Assembly: GCF_900188445.1 (NCBI RefSeq)
Contig: NZ_FZOR01000005.1
Span: 124,001-188,000 of the forward strand
Direction of reading: 5' to 3'
DNA length: 64,000 nt
Source of the DNA: Actinomadura meyerae
Lineage (GTDB): Bacteria > Actinomycetota > Actinomycetes > Streptosporangiales > Streptosporangiaceae
The translations under genes and the position numbers were made by a program. The notes under the pieces are model-generated. The model saw nothing but the letters and a program-made list of their open reading frames with translations. It ran no database searches and was not told the DNA's origin. Positions 50,339 through 59,767 of this stretch are shown here, piece by piece (the stretch's first letter is position 1; each line of letters starts with the position of its first letter).

Positions 50339-50698
50339 ATGTCCACTTCCGTCAAGCTCCACGTGAACGGCACGCTCGACCAGGTGCGCCCCGTCGTCGA
50401 GCAGGCCCTGCAGGCCGATGGCTTCCGCTTCACCTGGGAGGACCCGGCGCAGGCCATCATCGAGAAGGGCAGCCGCACCAAGGCGCTGCTCCTCGGGGCG
50501 TTCGCGACGCACTACAAGTACCGCGTGATGCTCGTCCAGCAGCAGGACGGCACCCTCGTCGTCGACCTCGGCCCCGCGACGACCGGCATGTCCGGCGGCG
50601 CCATCGGCGTCGCCAAGGTCCGCAGGAAGCTCGACGAGGTCGGCCAGATCCTGGCCGGCGCGTTCCAGCAGGGCGGCACCTTCATCCGGGCCCTATGA
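50339..50698 (+). CDS. small protein of unknown function
   Basis: 119 aa with a clear ribosome site (AAGGAG, then ATG 50339). Alternating beta and helix pattern: SVKLHVNGTLDQVRPVVEQA, AIIEKGSRTKALLLGAFATH, YKYRVMLVQQQDGTLVVDLG, then a Gly-rich segment TGMSGGAIGVAKVRRKLDEV. It could be a small alpha/beta sandwich. No signal peptide and no recognised family. Confidence 0.75.
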   Translation: MSTSVKLHVNGTLDQVRPVVEQALQADGFRFTWEDPAQAIIEKGSRTKALLLGAFATHYKYRVMLVQQQDGTLVVDLGPATTGMSGGAIGVAKVRRKLDEVGQILAGAFQQGGTFIRAL

Positions 50699-50706
50699 CC
50701 CGCGCC

Positions 50707-50743
50707 CGCGCCGGGACGGCTCCGCTCAGGGCGTCCCGGCGCG
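50707..50743 (+). terminator. strong hairpin terminator
   Basis: CGCGCCGGGACG-N13-CGTCCCGGCGCG, a perfect 12-bp stem starting nine bases after the small gene's stop codon. Confidence 0.8.
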
Positions 50744-50861
50744 GCATCCCCTTCGGGAGTGAGGGGTGCTCGGTTCAGCGTCAGCATGGGCGGGGGCGGG
50801 CGGCCGTGGAGCGGGCTCTGCCTGCGGCCCTCTGTAGGCGCTGACCATCAGATTTATTTTT

Positions 50862-50886
50862 CCGGAGCATTGACATTAATCTCCGG
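50862..50886. promoter_or_regulatory. putative ROK-regulator autoregulatory site
   Basis: CCGGAG-N13-CTCCGG spanning a TTGACA -35-like box, 21 bases before the ROK start. The AT-rich inside contains ATTAAT, which also appears (GGAATTAATGAA) just upstream of the sulfatase, so both promoters may be controlled by the ROK protein. Confidence 0.5.
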
Positions 50887-50906
50887 TGTCGTCCATGCTG
50901 CCGGAC

Positions 50907-52073
50907 ATGGAACGACGGGCGGACGCGCTGCAGCGGCTCCGGCAGACCCATGAGGAGGTCGTGCTCGCCGCGCTGCGCAGCGAGGGGCCGATGAGCCGCA
51001 CGCAGCTCACCGCGCGGACCGGCCTGTCGCGCACCACCCTGTTCGCGATCATCTCCGAGCTGATGGCGCGGGGCGCGGTGATCGAGTCCGGGGCCGCAGA
51101 CGACGGACGGCCGCGGGGGCGCGGGCGGCCCGCGACGCGGGTGTCGCTGAACCCGGACGCGGGCCTGCTGATCGGCGTCGACCTCGGCCGCCGCCGCATC
51201 CGGGTGGCGATCGCCAATGTCGCCCGGCAGGTCATCGCGACCGCCGTGGACGACTCGGCCTCCGACGCCGGCGAGGCCGAGCAGGCCGATCTGGCCGTGG
51301 CGCTCGTCCGCAAGGTGTGCGAGGACCGCCACATCGACCTGCGCGCCCTGGAGGCGGTCGGCGTCGGGCTGGTCGGCGCGATGGACGCCTCCAACCGGCG
51401 GTTCCGCGCGGCGGAGCGGCTGGCGGCGGCGTTCGAGACCCGTGTCGAGGCCGACAACAACGCCCGGCTGGCGGCGCTCGCCGAGCAGACGTGGGGCGCG
51501 GCGCGCTCGGCCGAGGACGTCGTGTACGTGCGGTGGTCGGTCGGCGTCGGCGGCGGCTTCATCTCCGGCGGGCGGCTGCTGCGCGGCGCGCACGGCGCGT
51601 CCGGCGAGCTGGGGCACGTGTCGGTCGACCCGGCGGGGCCGCGCTGCCACTGCGGCGGGCGCGGCTGCCTGGAGGAGCTGATCGGCGTGCCCGCGCTGCT
51701 GCGGGCGGCGGCCGCGCGGGGCGTGCGGCTGACCGGCACCGACGACCTGCTGGAGGAGGCGCAGGCGCGGACGCCCGCGGTGACCGGGGTCGTGGTGGAC
51801 GCGGCCCGGACGCTCGGCCGGGTCCTCGCCGGCTCGGTCGCCCAGCTCGACCCCGAACGCGTCGTCGTCGGCGGCGACCTCGCGCAGCTCGGCGGCCTCG
51901 TCCTCGACCCGATCAGGACGGCGATCGGCGAGTACGCCCTGCCCGGCACGCGGCGGACCCTCGACATCGTCCCGGCCGACCTCGGGCCCGCCGCCTCGGC
52001 GATGGGCGCGATCGCCCTGGTGCTCCGGGACCAGGACCACCGGACCCCCGACCCGGCGGCCGCGGACATGTAG
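50907..52073 (+). CDS. ROK-family transcriptional regulator (NagC-like)
   Basis: 388 aa. N-terminal winged helix (VVLAALRSEGPMSRTQLTAR, GLSRTTLFAIISELMARGAV) and a ROK sugar-binding domain with GVDLGRRRIRVAI, the ASGELGHVSVD motif and zinc Cys set CHCGGRGCLEE. ROK repressors sense sugars, often amino sugars. It lies 76 bases upstream of a sulfatase/ABC/GH20 operon on the same strand, fitting control by GlcNAc- or GalNAc-related sugars. ATG 50907 or ATG 50895 may be the start; no good ribosome site separates them. Confidence 0.87.
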   Translation: MERRADALQRLRQTHEEVVLAALRSEGPMSRTQLTARTGLSRTTLFAIISELMARGAVIESGAADDGRPRGRGRPATRVSLNPDAGLLIGVDLGRRRIRVAIANVARQVIATAVDDSASDAGEAEQADLAVALVRKVCEDRHIDLRALEAVGVGLVGAMDASNRRFRAAERLAAAFETRVEADNNARLAALAEQTWGAARSAEDVVYVRWSVGVGGGFISGGRLLRGAHGASGELGHVSVDPAGPRCHCGGRGCLEELIGVPALLRAAAARGVRLTGTDDLLEEAQARTPAVTGVVVDAARTLGRVLAGSVAQLDPERVVVGGDLAQLGGLVLDPIRTAIGEYALPGTRRTLDIVPADLGPAASAMGAIALVLRDQDHRTPDPAAADM

Positions 52074-52149
52074 GACCGGCAGCGAAGATCGTCGACGGCA
52101 AGATAGCGCCCATTTCTGTAAACCCTTGGGAATTAATGAACGGAGCGTC

Positions 52150-53619
52150 GTGTCCTCTCGCAACGTCCTGATCCTCATGACCGACCAGCACCGGGTCGAC
52201 ACGCTGGGCTGCTACGGCAACCCCGTCGTCAGCACCCCGGCGCTGGACGGGGTGGCGGCCGAGGGCACCAGGTTCGACCGGTTCTACACGCCGACCGCGA
52301 TCTGCACCCCGGCCCGCGCCTCCCTGTTCACCGGCACGCACCCGTTCCGGCACGGCCTGCTCGTCAACCCCGAGCGCAACGGCGGCGCCAAGGACGAGGT
52401 GGACGACGACTTCCCGAACTTCGTCCGGCCGCTCCTCGACGCGGGCTACAGCGTCGGCCACGTCGGCAAGTGGCACATCGGGCGCGAGCGCGGCCCCGAG
52501 TACTACGGCCTGGACGGCGAGCACCTGCCGGGCGCGCTGAACCCGTTCCACCACCCGTCCTACCAGGCGTGGCTCAAGGAGAACGGGCACCCGCCGTTCA
52601 AGGTCCGCGACGCGGTCTTCGGCAAGGCGCCCAACGACTCCGGGCGCGGCCACCTGATCGCCGGGCGGCTGGAGCAGCCGGTCGAGGCGACCATCGAGTC
52701 GTTCCTCGCGGACCGGACGATCGAGCTGATCGACCGGTACGCCGCCGCGGACAAGCCGTTCGTCCTGACGTGCAGCTGGTACGGCCCGCACCTGCCCTAC
52801 CTGCTGCCCGACGCCTACTACGACCTGTACGACCCGGCGGACGTCCCGCTGCCCGCGTCGATGGCCGAGACCTTCGACGGCAAGCCCGACGTCCAGCGCC
52901 GCTACGCCGAGTACTGGTCGGCCGACCACTTCGACGCCGACGCCTGGCGCAAGCTCATCGCCGTCTACTGGGGCTACGTCACGATGATCGACGAGCAGGC
53001 CGGGCGGATCCTCGACCGGCTCCGCGAGCACGGCCTCTGGGACGACACCGCGGTCGTGTTCACCGCCGACCACGGCGAGTTCACCGGGTCGCACCGGCTG
53101 AACGACAAGGGCCCGGCGATGTACGAGGACATCTACCGGATCCCCGGGATCATCCGGGTGCCGGGCGCCCCGGTCCGGACGGTCGACGAGTTCGCCACGC
53201 TCATCGACCTGCACGCGACGATCCTCGACCTGGCCGGGCTGCCCACCGGCGAGCCGTGCGACGGCCGCAGCGTGCTGCCGCTCATCAACGGCGAGGACGA
53301 CCCGCGCCCCGAGGTGGTCGCCGAGTTCCACGGCCACCACTTCCCGTACTCGCAGCGCATGATCCGGGACCGCCGGTACAAGTTCGTGTTCAACCCCGAG
53401 AGCGTCCACGAGCTGTACGACCTGGAGACCGACCCGCACGAGCTGCGGAACGTCTACACGGCGCCCGCGTACGCGGACGTGCGCCGCGACATGACCGTCC
53501 GGCTGTACCGGGAGCTGGTGCGCCGGGGCGACCCCGCCTACACCTGGATGAGCTACATGGCCGACATCGGCACGGGCCGCGCGCCCGACGTCGACGGCGT
53601 CGCGGACGAGGTCGCGTGA
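52150..53619 (+). CDS. cytoplasmic sulfatase (formylglycine type)
   Basis: 489 aa type-I sulfatase. The signature [13 protein letters not shown] (Cys52 in CxPxR) is the site converted to formylglycine. [19 protein letters not shown] supplies N-terminal metal Asp, HVGKWHIG the Lys/His pair, and [14 protein letters not shown] the second metal site. No signal peptide, so it acts in the cytoplasm on imported sulfate esters. GTG 52150 follows GGAG. It is the first gene of the operon. An FGE gene at 58763 would activate it. Substrate choice (sugar sulfate, choline sulfate or phosphonate ester) is open; neighbours favour a sulfated amino sugar. Confidence 0.9.
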   Translation: MSSRNVLILMTDQHRVDTLGCYGNPVVSTPALDGVAAEGTRFDRFYTPTAICTPARASLFTGTHPFRHGLLVNPERNGGAKDEVDDDFPNFVRPLLDAGYSVGHVGKWHIGRERGPEYYGLDGEHLPGALNPFHHPSYQAWLKENGHPPFKVRDAVFGKAPNDSGRGHLIAGRLEQPVEATIESFLADRTIELIDRYAAADKPFVLTCSWYGPHLPYLLPDAYYDLYDPADVPLPASMAETFDGKPDVQRRYAEYWSADHFDADAWRKLIAVYWGYVTMIDEQAGRILDRLREHGLWDDTAVVFTADHGEFTGSHRLNDKGPAMYEDIYRIPGIIRVPGAPVRTVDEFATLIDLHATILDLAGLPTGEPCDGRSVLPLINGEDDPRPEVVAEFHGHHFPYSQRMIRDRRYKFVFNPESVHELYDLETDPHELRNVYTAPAYADVRRDMTVRLYRELVRRGDPAYTWMSYMADIGTGRAPDVDGVADEVA

Positions 53620-54440
53620 TGGCCGCCGTGGAGAAGGCGAAGGCGCCCGCCGAGGTGAAGGCGCCGGAGACCGCCAAGGCGAAGGCCCGCAGGGCGCGGG
53701 TGCGCACCGCCGCGCTGACCGCCGCGTCCGCCGTCCTCGGCATCGGCGTGTGGATCGGGCTGTCCAGGAGCGGCATCGACGGGTTCCCCGGCCCGGTGTC
53801 GGTCATCGAGCGCGCCGGGGAGCTGATCGAGCAGGGGACGCTGTTCAGCGACCTGTTCGCCAGCCTCCGCCGGGTGCTGATCGGGTTCGTGCTGGGCGTC
53901 CTGCTCGCGATCCCCGTCGGATTCGCGATGGGCTGGTACCCGGTGGTGCGCGGCCTGTTCGAGCCGTGGCTCCAGTTCTTCCGGATGATCCCGCCGCTGG
54001 CGATCATCCCGCTGGCGGTCGTGCTGATGGGCATCGACGAGACCCCGAAGATCTTCGTGATCTTCCTGGCCTCGTTCCTGTCCTCGGTCGTGTCGACCTA
54101 CCAGGGCGTCATCTCGGTCGACAAGACGCTGATCAACGCGGCGCGGGTGCTCGGCGCCCGGGACCGGACGCTGTTCACCGACGTCGTGGTGCCGGCCTCG
54201 ACCCCGTTCATCCTCGTCGGCATGCGGATCGGGCTCGGCGCCTCCTGGGCGACGGTCGTGGCGGCCGAGCTGATCGCCGCGCAGGGCGGGCTCGGCTACC
54301 GGATGCAGCAGGCGCAGCTCTACTACGAGCTGCCCACCATCTTCGTGTCGCTGATCGTGATCGGGCTCGTCGGGCTCGTGATGGACCGCCTGCTGCTCCT
54401 CGCCGAGCGGCGGCTCACCGGATGGCAGGAGCGCCGATGA
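53619..54440 (+). CDS. ABC transporter permease, SsuC/AtsB/TauC type
   Basis: 273 aa with about six TM helices and the BPD EAA loop [20 protein letters not shown] (about residues 170-190). A Lys/Ala-rich N-terminal tail precedes the first helix. The family imports sulfonates, sulfate esters, taurine, nitrate or related small anions. The start overlaps the sulfatase stop by one base (TGATG) and the stop overlaps the ATPase start (ATGA), so the transporter is made together with the sulfatase. Confidence 0.9.
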   Translation: MAAVEKAKAPAEVKAPETAKAKARRARVRTAALTAASAVLGIGVWIGLSRSGIDGFPGPVSVIERAGELIEQGTLFSDLFASLRRVLIGFVLGVLLAIPVGFAMGWYPVVRGLFEPWLQFFRMIPPLAIIPLAVVLMGIDETPKIFVIFLASFLSSVVSTYQGVISVDKTLINAARVLGARDRTLFTDVVVPASTPFILVGMRIGLGASWATVVAAELIAAQGGLGYRMQQAQLYYELPTIFVSLIVIGLVGLVMDRLLLLAERRLTGWQERR

Positions 54441-55219
54441 CCAAGATCTCTTTCCGCGACGTCACGCACCGGTTCGAGGCGTTCACCGCGCTCGACCGCG
54501 TCTCGCTCGACATCGCCGACGGCGAGTTCGTGACGGTCGTCGGGCCGTCCGGCTGCGGCAAGAGCACCCTGCTCAACCTCGCCGCCGGACTGCTCGAACC
54601 GGGCGCGGGCACCGTCGAGGTGGACGGCCGGCGGGTCACCGGCCCCGGCCCCGAACGCGGCGTGATCTTCCAGCAGTACGCGCTGTTCCCCTGGATGAGC
54701 ACCCGCAAGAACGTCGAGTTCGGGCTGAAGATCGCGGGGGTGCCGAAGAGGGAGCGCCGCGCCACCGCCGAGCACTACCTGGACCTCGTCGGGCTCGCCG
54801 ACTTCGCCGACGCGCTGCCGAAGACGCTGTCCGGCGGGATGAAGCAGCGCTGCGCGATCGCCCGCGCCTACGCGGTGAACCCGTCGGTGCTGCTGATGGA
54901 CGAGCCGTTCGGCGCGCTCGACGCGCTCACCCGCGTCCAGCTCCAGGACGGCCTGCTCGACACCTGGACCCGCGAGCGCCGCACCGTCATGTTCATCACC
55001 CACGACGTGGACGAGGCCGTCTACCTGGCCGGACGGGTCATCGTCATGGCCGCCCGGCCCGGCCGCGTGCACCGGGTCATCGACGTCGACCTGCCCTACC
55101 CCCGCACCGAGGAGATCCGGCTGTCGCCGGAGTTCGACGAGCTCCGCCGCGAGGTCTGGAAGGCCGTCTACCACCAGCCCCAGCCCCCCGCCCCGACCCC
55201 CGAAGGGACCACCCGATGA
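54437..55219 (+). CDS. ABC transporter ATP-binding protein, SsuB/AtsC/TauB type
   Basis: 260 aa. Walker [10 protein letters not shown] (about residues 37-45), Q-loop FQQYALFPW, signature LSGGMKQR (about 135), Walker [12 protein letters not shown] and switch HDVDEA. Typical of the nitrate/sulfonate/taurine branch. Overlaps both neighbours by four bases. Confidence 0.92.
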   Translation: MTKISFRDVTHRFEAFTALDRVSLDIADGEFVTVVGPSGCGKSTLLNLAAGLLEPGAGTVEVDGRRVTGPGPERGVIFQQYALFPWMSTRKNVEFGLKIAGVPKRERRATAEHYLDLVGLADFADALPKTLSGGMKQRCAIARAYAVNPSVLLMDEPFGALDALTRVQLQDGLLDTWTRERRTVMFITHDVDEAVYLAGRVIVMAARPGRVHRVIDVDLPYPRTEEIRLSPEFDELRREVWKAVYHQPQPPAPTPEGTTR

Positions 55220-56208
55220 GATCACTGCGACTGCTGGCCGTGTCGCTGCTGCTGGTGCCGCTCGCCGCCGCGTGCGGCGGGGACGACGGCGGCGACGGCG
55301 CGAAGACCGTCAAGTTCGGCTACACCGCCGACTTCGCCGGCGCGGCGGCGCTCGCCGCCGCCGACAAGCTCGGCCTGTGGAAGAAGGCCGGGCTGAAGCC
55401 GGACACCAAGGTCTTCACCAACGGCCCGCTGCAGATCCAGGCGCTCGGCGCCGGCGACCTCGACTTCGGCTACATCGGCCCCGGCGCGACCTGGCTCCCC
55501 GCGTCCGGCAAGGCCAAGATCATCGCGGTGAACATGCTCGGCGAGGCCGACCGGATCATCGCCACCCCGAAGTCGGGCGTCACGGACATCGCCGGGCTGC
55601 GCGGCAAGAAGGTCGCGGTGCCCGAGGGGACGTCCGGCGACATGCTGCTCCAGCTCGCGCTGAAGAAGGCGGGGATGGCGCCGAAGGACGTCGAGCGCGT
55701 GCCGATGGACCCGAGCACCGTGGTCACCGCGTTCTCGTCCGGCAAGGTGGACGCCGCCGCGATCTGGTACCCGCTGATCGACACCATCAAGAAGCGCACC
55801 CCGGACCTGGTCGAGCTGTCGAAGAACGCCGACTTCTTCCCGGCCATGTCGTTCCCGAGCTCGTTCGTCGCCCGCAACGAGATCGTGAAGGCCGACCCGG
55901 AGACCAGCCGCAAGGTCGTGCGGGTGCTCCAGGAGGCCAACGACTGGGTGAACGGGCACACGGCCGAGGCTGAGGAGACCGCCGCCAAGTTCCTCAAGGT
56001 GCCGCCCGCCCAGTTCAAGGGCTCGTCCGCCGTGACCAAGACGTTCACCTCCGCCGAGCTGGCCAAGTACTCGGGCGACGGCACGGTGAACGGCTGGTTC
56101 AAGGGCCTGTCGGACATCTTCGTCGCGATGGGCAAGCTGCCGTCCTCCCCCGACCCCGCGACCTACTACACCGCCGACCTCTACACGAACGCCGCCGCCG
56201 GGAAGTGA
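55216..56208 (+). CDS. substrate-binding lipoprotein, SsuA/AtsR/TauA type
   Basis: 330 aa. Signal peptide with lipobox LAAAC (Cys20), then a two-lobed NMT1/SsuA-type fold: KFGYTADFAGAAALAAADKL, ALGAGDLDFGYIGPG, LRGKKVAVPEGTSGDMLLQL and GKVDAAAIWYPLID. Members bind sulfonates, sulfate esters or similar anions. As last overlapping gene of the sulfatase-ABC set it should capture a sulfate ester for import. A strong hairpin follows its stop. Confidence 0.9.
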   Translation: MRSLRLLAVSLLLVPLAAACGGDDGGDGAKTVKFGYTADFAGAAALAAADKLGLWKKAGLKPDTKVFTNGPLQIQALGAGDLDFGYIGPGATWLPASGKAKIIAVNMLGEADRIIATPKSGVTDIAGLRGKKVAVPEGTSGDMLLQLALKKAGMAPKDVERVPMDPSTVVTAFSSGKVDAAAIWYPLIDTIKKRTPDLVELSKNADFFPAMSFPSSFVARNEIVKADPETSRKVVRVLQEANDWVNGHTAEAEETAAKFLKVPPAQFKGSSAVTKTFTSAELAKYSGDGTVNGWFKGLSDIFVAMGKLPSSPDPATYYTADLYTNAAAGK

Positions 56209-56215
56209 CCCGGTC

Positions 56216-56240
56216 CCCGGCCGGCGCCGCGCCGGCCGGG
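56216..56240 (+). terminator. hairpin between the binding-protein and GH20 genes
   Basis: CCCGGCCGGCGC-N1-GCGCCGGCCGGG, a perfect 12-bp stem eight bases after the stop. It may end the transporter mRNA or lower GH20 expression relative to the transporter. Confidence 0.75.
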
Positions 56241-56265
56241 CCGCCGATGAGGAGGCAACACCCCC

Positions 56266-58665
56266 ATGCCCCGTCCCCCCAGACCCCGTAAGCGGGCCAC
56301 GGCGGCCGCCATGGCCGCCGCCCTCGCGTTCACCCTCACCTACCCGCTCGCCGCGGCCGCCCCGGCCTCGGCCGAGGCGCCGGCCGCCGACCCCGTCAAC
56401 CTGGCGCTCGCCGGGACGGCGACCGCGTCCAGCGTCGAACTCGACCGGGACTCGTTCGCCGCGTCCCTCGTCAACGACGGCGACACCGGCACCCGGTGGT
56501 CGTCGAAGTACGAGGACGACAACTGGGTGCAGGTCGAGCTGCCCGCGGCGGCGAACATCGACCACGTCACCCTCGTGTGGCCGAACGCGTGCGCCCGCGA
56601 CTTCGCGCTCCAGACGTCCGCGGACGGTGCCTCCTGGACGACCGTGACCCGGTCGCAGCACGACACCTGCCCCCGCACCGACACGATCGAGGTCGGGGCG
56701 ACCGCGAAGTTCGTCCGGATGCAGGGCTACCGGCGCTGGGCGTCCTACGGCTACTCGATCTCGGAGTTCCAGATCTGGGACCGCCCCGCCCCGCGCTCGC
56801 TCGGGCTCGTGCCGAAGCCCGTGTCCGTCGCCGAGGCCGGCGGGCCCGGCTACCGGCTCGGCGCGTCCGCGTCCATCGCCGCGATCGGCTCCGGCGCGAA
56901 GGCGCCCGCCGACTACCTGGCGAAGGTGCTGCGGCCGTCCACCGGCTACGCGCTGCCCGTCGTGACGGCGCGGCGGGGCACCGGGCAGATCGTCGTCAGG
57001 GTCGGCTCCGGGCTCGGCCCGGCCGGGCGGCCGGAGGGCTACGCGCTCAAGACGAACCCGGCGGGCGCCACCATCGAGGCGTCCACCGCGAACGGCGCGC
57101 TCAACGGCGTCCAGACCCTCCGGCAGCTCTTCCCGCAGTGGGTCGAGTCGCCCGCGCGGGTCCGCGCGGACTGGACGGTGCCGCAGGTCGAGATCACCGA
57201 CTACCCGCGGTTCGCGCACCGCGGCATGATGCTGGACGTCGCCCGCAGCTTCTACCCGGTGGACGAGGTCAAGAAGTACATCGACACCGCCGCCCAGTTC
57301 AAGATCAATCGGCTGCACCTGCACCTCAGCGACGACCAGGGCTGGCGGATCGCCCTCGATGAGCCGGCGGACAACCCGTCCGGGATCGAGTATTCGAAGC
57401 TGACCTCGGTGTCCGGCCGCACCGCGATGACCTACAACGACGCCGGGCAGCTCATGGGCACCGAGCTCGGCCTGACCGGCTTCTACACCAAGGCCGACTA
57501 CCGGGAGATCGTCCGGTACGCGGGGGCGAGCGGCATGACCGTCGTGCCCGAGATCGACATGCCGGGCCACACCAACGCGGCGCTGCACGCGATCCCGCAG
57601 CTCAACAGCGCCGGGTCCAAGCCCGCGCTGGAGCCCGGCGAGACGACCGTCCCGGCGAACGGCACCCCGAACGTCGGGTACTCGTCCTTCGACGCCGCCA
57701 ACCCGGTGACGTACGAGTTCACGAAGCAGGTCCTCACCCAGATCGCGGAGCTGACGCCCGGCCCATACCTGCACATCGGCGGGGACGAGTCGCACAGCAC
57801 GAGCCACGCCGACTACACGACGATGGTGGACGCCTTCACCGGCCAGGTGAACGCGCTCGGCAAGACGGTCGTCGGCTGGAACGAGACCGCCGGGACCTCG
57901 CTGCCGCAGAACAACGCGGTGGTCCAGTTCTGGAACGGCGACCGCAACGCCGTGGCCGGCGCGGTCAACTCGCGGGGCGCCAAGGTGATCCTCTCCCCGG
58001 CGGGCAACACCTACGTCCCGCAGAAGCAGGACTCGCGGCAGCCGCAGGGCGGCACCTGGGCGTGCGGCGGGCCGTGCGGCCTCGACCGCCACTACGGCTG
58101 GGACCCCGGCACCTACATCCCCGGCATCTCCGAGCAGAGCGTGCTCGGCGTCGAGTCGGCGCTGTGGGGCGAGTGGATCAGGCGGCTCCCGCAGGCGCAG
58201 TACTGGAGCTACCCGCGCCTCATCGCGACCGCCGAGGTCGGGTGGACCCCTCAGGCCAAGCGCGACTACACCGACTTCACCGGGCGGCTCGCCGCGGTCG
58301 GCGGGCGGCTGACGCTCCAGGGCGTCAACTTCTTCCCGACCGCCGACGTGCCGTGGCCCGTGGCCGCGCTCGGCGCCGACCGGACCGTCCCGGCGGGCAC
58401 GCCGTCCGGTGCGACCTGGACGGCCACCGCGCCCGCCGCCGGGACGCTCACCGGCACCGTCCGGTGGAGCGACGGGGTCGAGGAGAACGTCACGCTCACG
58501 ACGTCCCGCTCCGCCAGCATCCCCGACATGCGGGGCAACGCCGCGTTCACGGCCGTCTCCAACCGGACGTTCACCGCGTCCGGCACCTACACCGCGACCC
58601 TCACGATCCGGCCGTCGTCCGGCCAGGCGCCCGTGGAAGCGCCGCTGACCCTGACCGTCTCCTAG
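56266..58665 (+). CDS. secreted GH20 beta-N-acetylhexosaminidase with F5/8-type C domain
   Basis: 799 aa. Signal peptide (Arg-rich start, hydrophobic core, cleavage near APASA), F5/8 type C carbohydrate-binding domain (about residues 45-175, TRWSSKYEDDNWVQVEL, SYGYSISEFQIWD), GH20b domain, then the GH20 barrel with catalytic Asp507-Glu508 in HIGGDESH and FAHRGMMLDVARSFYP. The C-terminal Ig-like region starts near 690. It removes terminal GlcNAc/GalNAc residues outside the cell. RBS GAGGAGG. Placement after the sulfatase/ABC genes suggests action on sulfated glycans. Confidence 0.92.
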   Translation: MPRPPRPRKRATAAAMAAALAFTLTYPLAAAAPASAEAPAADPVNLALAGTATASSVELDRDSFAASLVNDGDTGTRWSSKYEDDNWVQVELPAAANIDHVTLVWPNACARDFALQTSADGASWTTVTRSQHDTCPRTDTIEVGATAKFVRMQGYRRWASYGYSISEFQIWDRPAPRSLGLVPKPVSVAEAGGPGYRLGASASIAAIGSGAKAPADYLAKVLRPSTGYALPVVTARRGTGQIVVRVGSGLGPAGRPEGYALKTNPAGATIEASTANGALNGVQTLRQLFPQWVESPARVRADWTVPQVEITDYPRFAHRGMMLDVARSFYPVDEVKKYIDTAAQFKINRLHLHLSDDQGWRIALDEPADNPSGIEYSKLTSVSGRTAMTYNDAGQLMGTELGLTGFYTKADYREIVRYAGASGMTVVPEIDMPGHTNAALHAIPQLNSAGSKPALEPGETTVPANGTPNVGYSSFDAANPVTYEFTKQVLTQIAELTPGPYLHIGGDESHSTSHADYTTMVDAFTGQVNALGKTVVGWNETAGTSLPQNNAVVQFWNGDRNAVAGAVNSRGAKVILSPAGNTYVPQKQDSRQPQGGTWACGGPCGLDRHYGWDPGTYIPGISEQSVLGVESALWGEWIRRLPQAQYWSYPRLIATAEVGWTPQAKRDYTDFTGRLAAVGGRLTLQGVNFFPTADVPWPVAALGADRTVPAGTPSGATWTATAPAAGTLTGTVRWSDGVEENVTLTTSRSASIPDMRGNAAFTAVSNRTFTASGTYTATLTIRPSSGQAPVEAPLTLTVS

Positions 58666-58706
58666 ACCTGCCCGTCTCCTGAACCCGACCGTCTCCTAGA
58701 CCAGTG
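58649..58706 (+). repeat. short repeats at the GH20 stop codon
   Basis: Three imperfect copies of a 16-18 base unit with core CCGTCTCCT(A/G), the first ending the GH20 frame at LTVS-stop and the third repeating GACCGTCTCCTAGACC exactly. Looks like local slippage duplication of the gene end. Confidence 0.6.
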
Positions 58707-58746
58707 CGCGGGGACGGGGACCGTCGCCCGGCCCGTCCCCGCGCAC
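58704..58746 (+). terminator. strong terminator after GH20 gene
   Basis: GTGCGCGGGGACGGG-N13-CCCGTCCCCGCGCAC, a perfect 15-bp stem 39 bases past the GH20 stop. The FGE gene starts 17 bases later, so it probably needs its own promoter or readthrough. Confidence 0.85.
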
Positions 58747-58762
58747 GCCACACCTGGAACCC

Positions 58763-59677
58763 ATGACCTCGAACGACATCCCGGCCTGCTGCGCCGCGTC
58801 CCGTGCCGCCTCTCCCGAGGCCGCGCGGGGCGCCGTGGCGCTGCCACGGCTCGCCGTCCCGCGCCCGTCCGCCCCGGCGCTCACGCGGATGATCGCCCTC
58901 CCGGGCGGCACCTTCCGGATGGGCAACGATGACGGCGACGCCAACCCCTTCGACGGGGAGGGGCCCGTCCGGGAGGTCCGCGTCGACCCGTTCCGGATCG
59001 ACCCGCACACCGTCACCAACGCCGAGTTCGCCAGGTTCGTCGACGACACCGGATACCGGACGGAGGCCGAGCACTTCGGCTGGTCCTACGTGTTCAAGGG
59101 CCTGCTGAGCCGGGAGGCGGCGGACGCGGCCCCGTCACCGGCCGGGACGCCGTGGTGGCGCGCCGTCGAGGGCGCCGCGTGGAACCGTCCCGAGGGGCCC
59201 GGCAGCGATGTCGGCGACCGTCCCGCGCATCCCGTCGTCCACGTCTCCTGGAACGACGCGGCGGCGTACGCGGCCTGGGCCGGGAAGCGCCTGCCGACCG
59301 AGGCCGAATGGGAGTACGCCGCGCGCGGCGGCCTCGACCAGGCCACCTATCCGTGGGGCGACGAACTCGACCCGGACGGCGAGATCCGGTGCAACATCTG
59401 GCGGGGCGCCTTCCCCGACCAGCACGACGGACGCCCCGGGCCCGTCGCGGTCGACTCCTACGAGCCGAACGCCTACGGGCTCTACAACACCGTCGGCAAC
59501 GTCTGGGAATGGTGCGCCGACCCGTTCACCTCGTCCGGTGACGCGCGCGCGATGCGCGGCGGCTCGTACCTCTGCCACGACTCGTACTGCAACCGCTACC
59601 GCGTCGCCGCCCGGACGGGCAACACCCCCGACTCCAGCACGGGCAACACCGGCTTCCGCTGCGCCGCCGACGCCTGA
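58763..59677 (+). CDS. formylglycine-generating enzyme (sulfatase activator)
   Basis: 304 aa. The FGE-sulfatase fold is shown by GGTFRMGNDDGDANPFDGEG, DPHTVTNAEFARFVDDTGYR, HVSWNDAAAYAAWAGKRLPT and NVWEWCADPF. The C-terminal RGGSYLCHDSYCNRYR keeps both copper-binding catalytic cysteines (Cys271, Cys276). FGE oxidises the Cys in the sulfatase CxPxR motif to formylglycine, so it would activate the sulfatase at 52150. No signal peptide, consistent with a cytoplasmic client. Separated from GH20 by a strong hairpin. ATG 58763 has no good ribosome site; translation from a short leader is possible. Confidence 0.93.
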   Translation: MTSNDIPACCAASRAASPEAARGAVALPRLAVPRPSAPALTRMIALPGGTFRMGNDDGDANPFDGEGPVREVRVDPFRIDPHTVTNAEFARFVDDTGYRTEAEHFGWSYVFKGLLSREAADAAPSPAGTPWWRAVEGAAWNRPEGPGSDVGDRPAHPVVHVSWNDAAAYAAWAGKRLPTEAEWEYAARGGLDQATYPWGDELDPDGEIRCNIWRGAFPDQHDGRPGPVAVDSYEPNAYGLYNTVGNVWEWCADPFTSSGDARAMRGGSYLCHDSYCNRYRVAARTGNTPDSSTGNTGFRCAADA

Positions 59678-59767
59678 CGAGCCCGCTTCAGCGGATCCGG
59701 ACGCCCCGCGCGGCCGCCTCGACGGCGCCGCGGGCCGCCGGGGACAGCAGCCATCCCAAGGTATGCC
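59678..59767. other. convergent gap
   Basis: 90 bases between FGE and SARP stops, with imperfect CGCGCGGCCG/CGGCGCCGCG-type complementarity that may act as a weak shared terminator. No gene seen. Confidence 0.3.
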
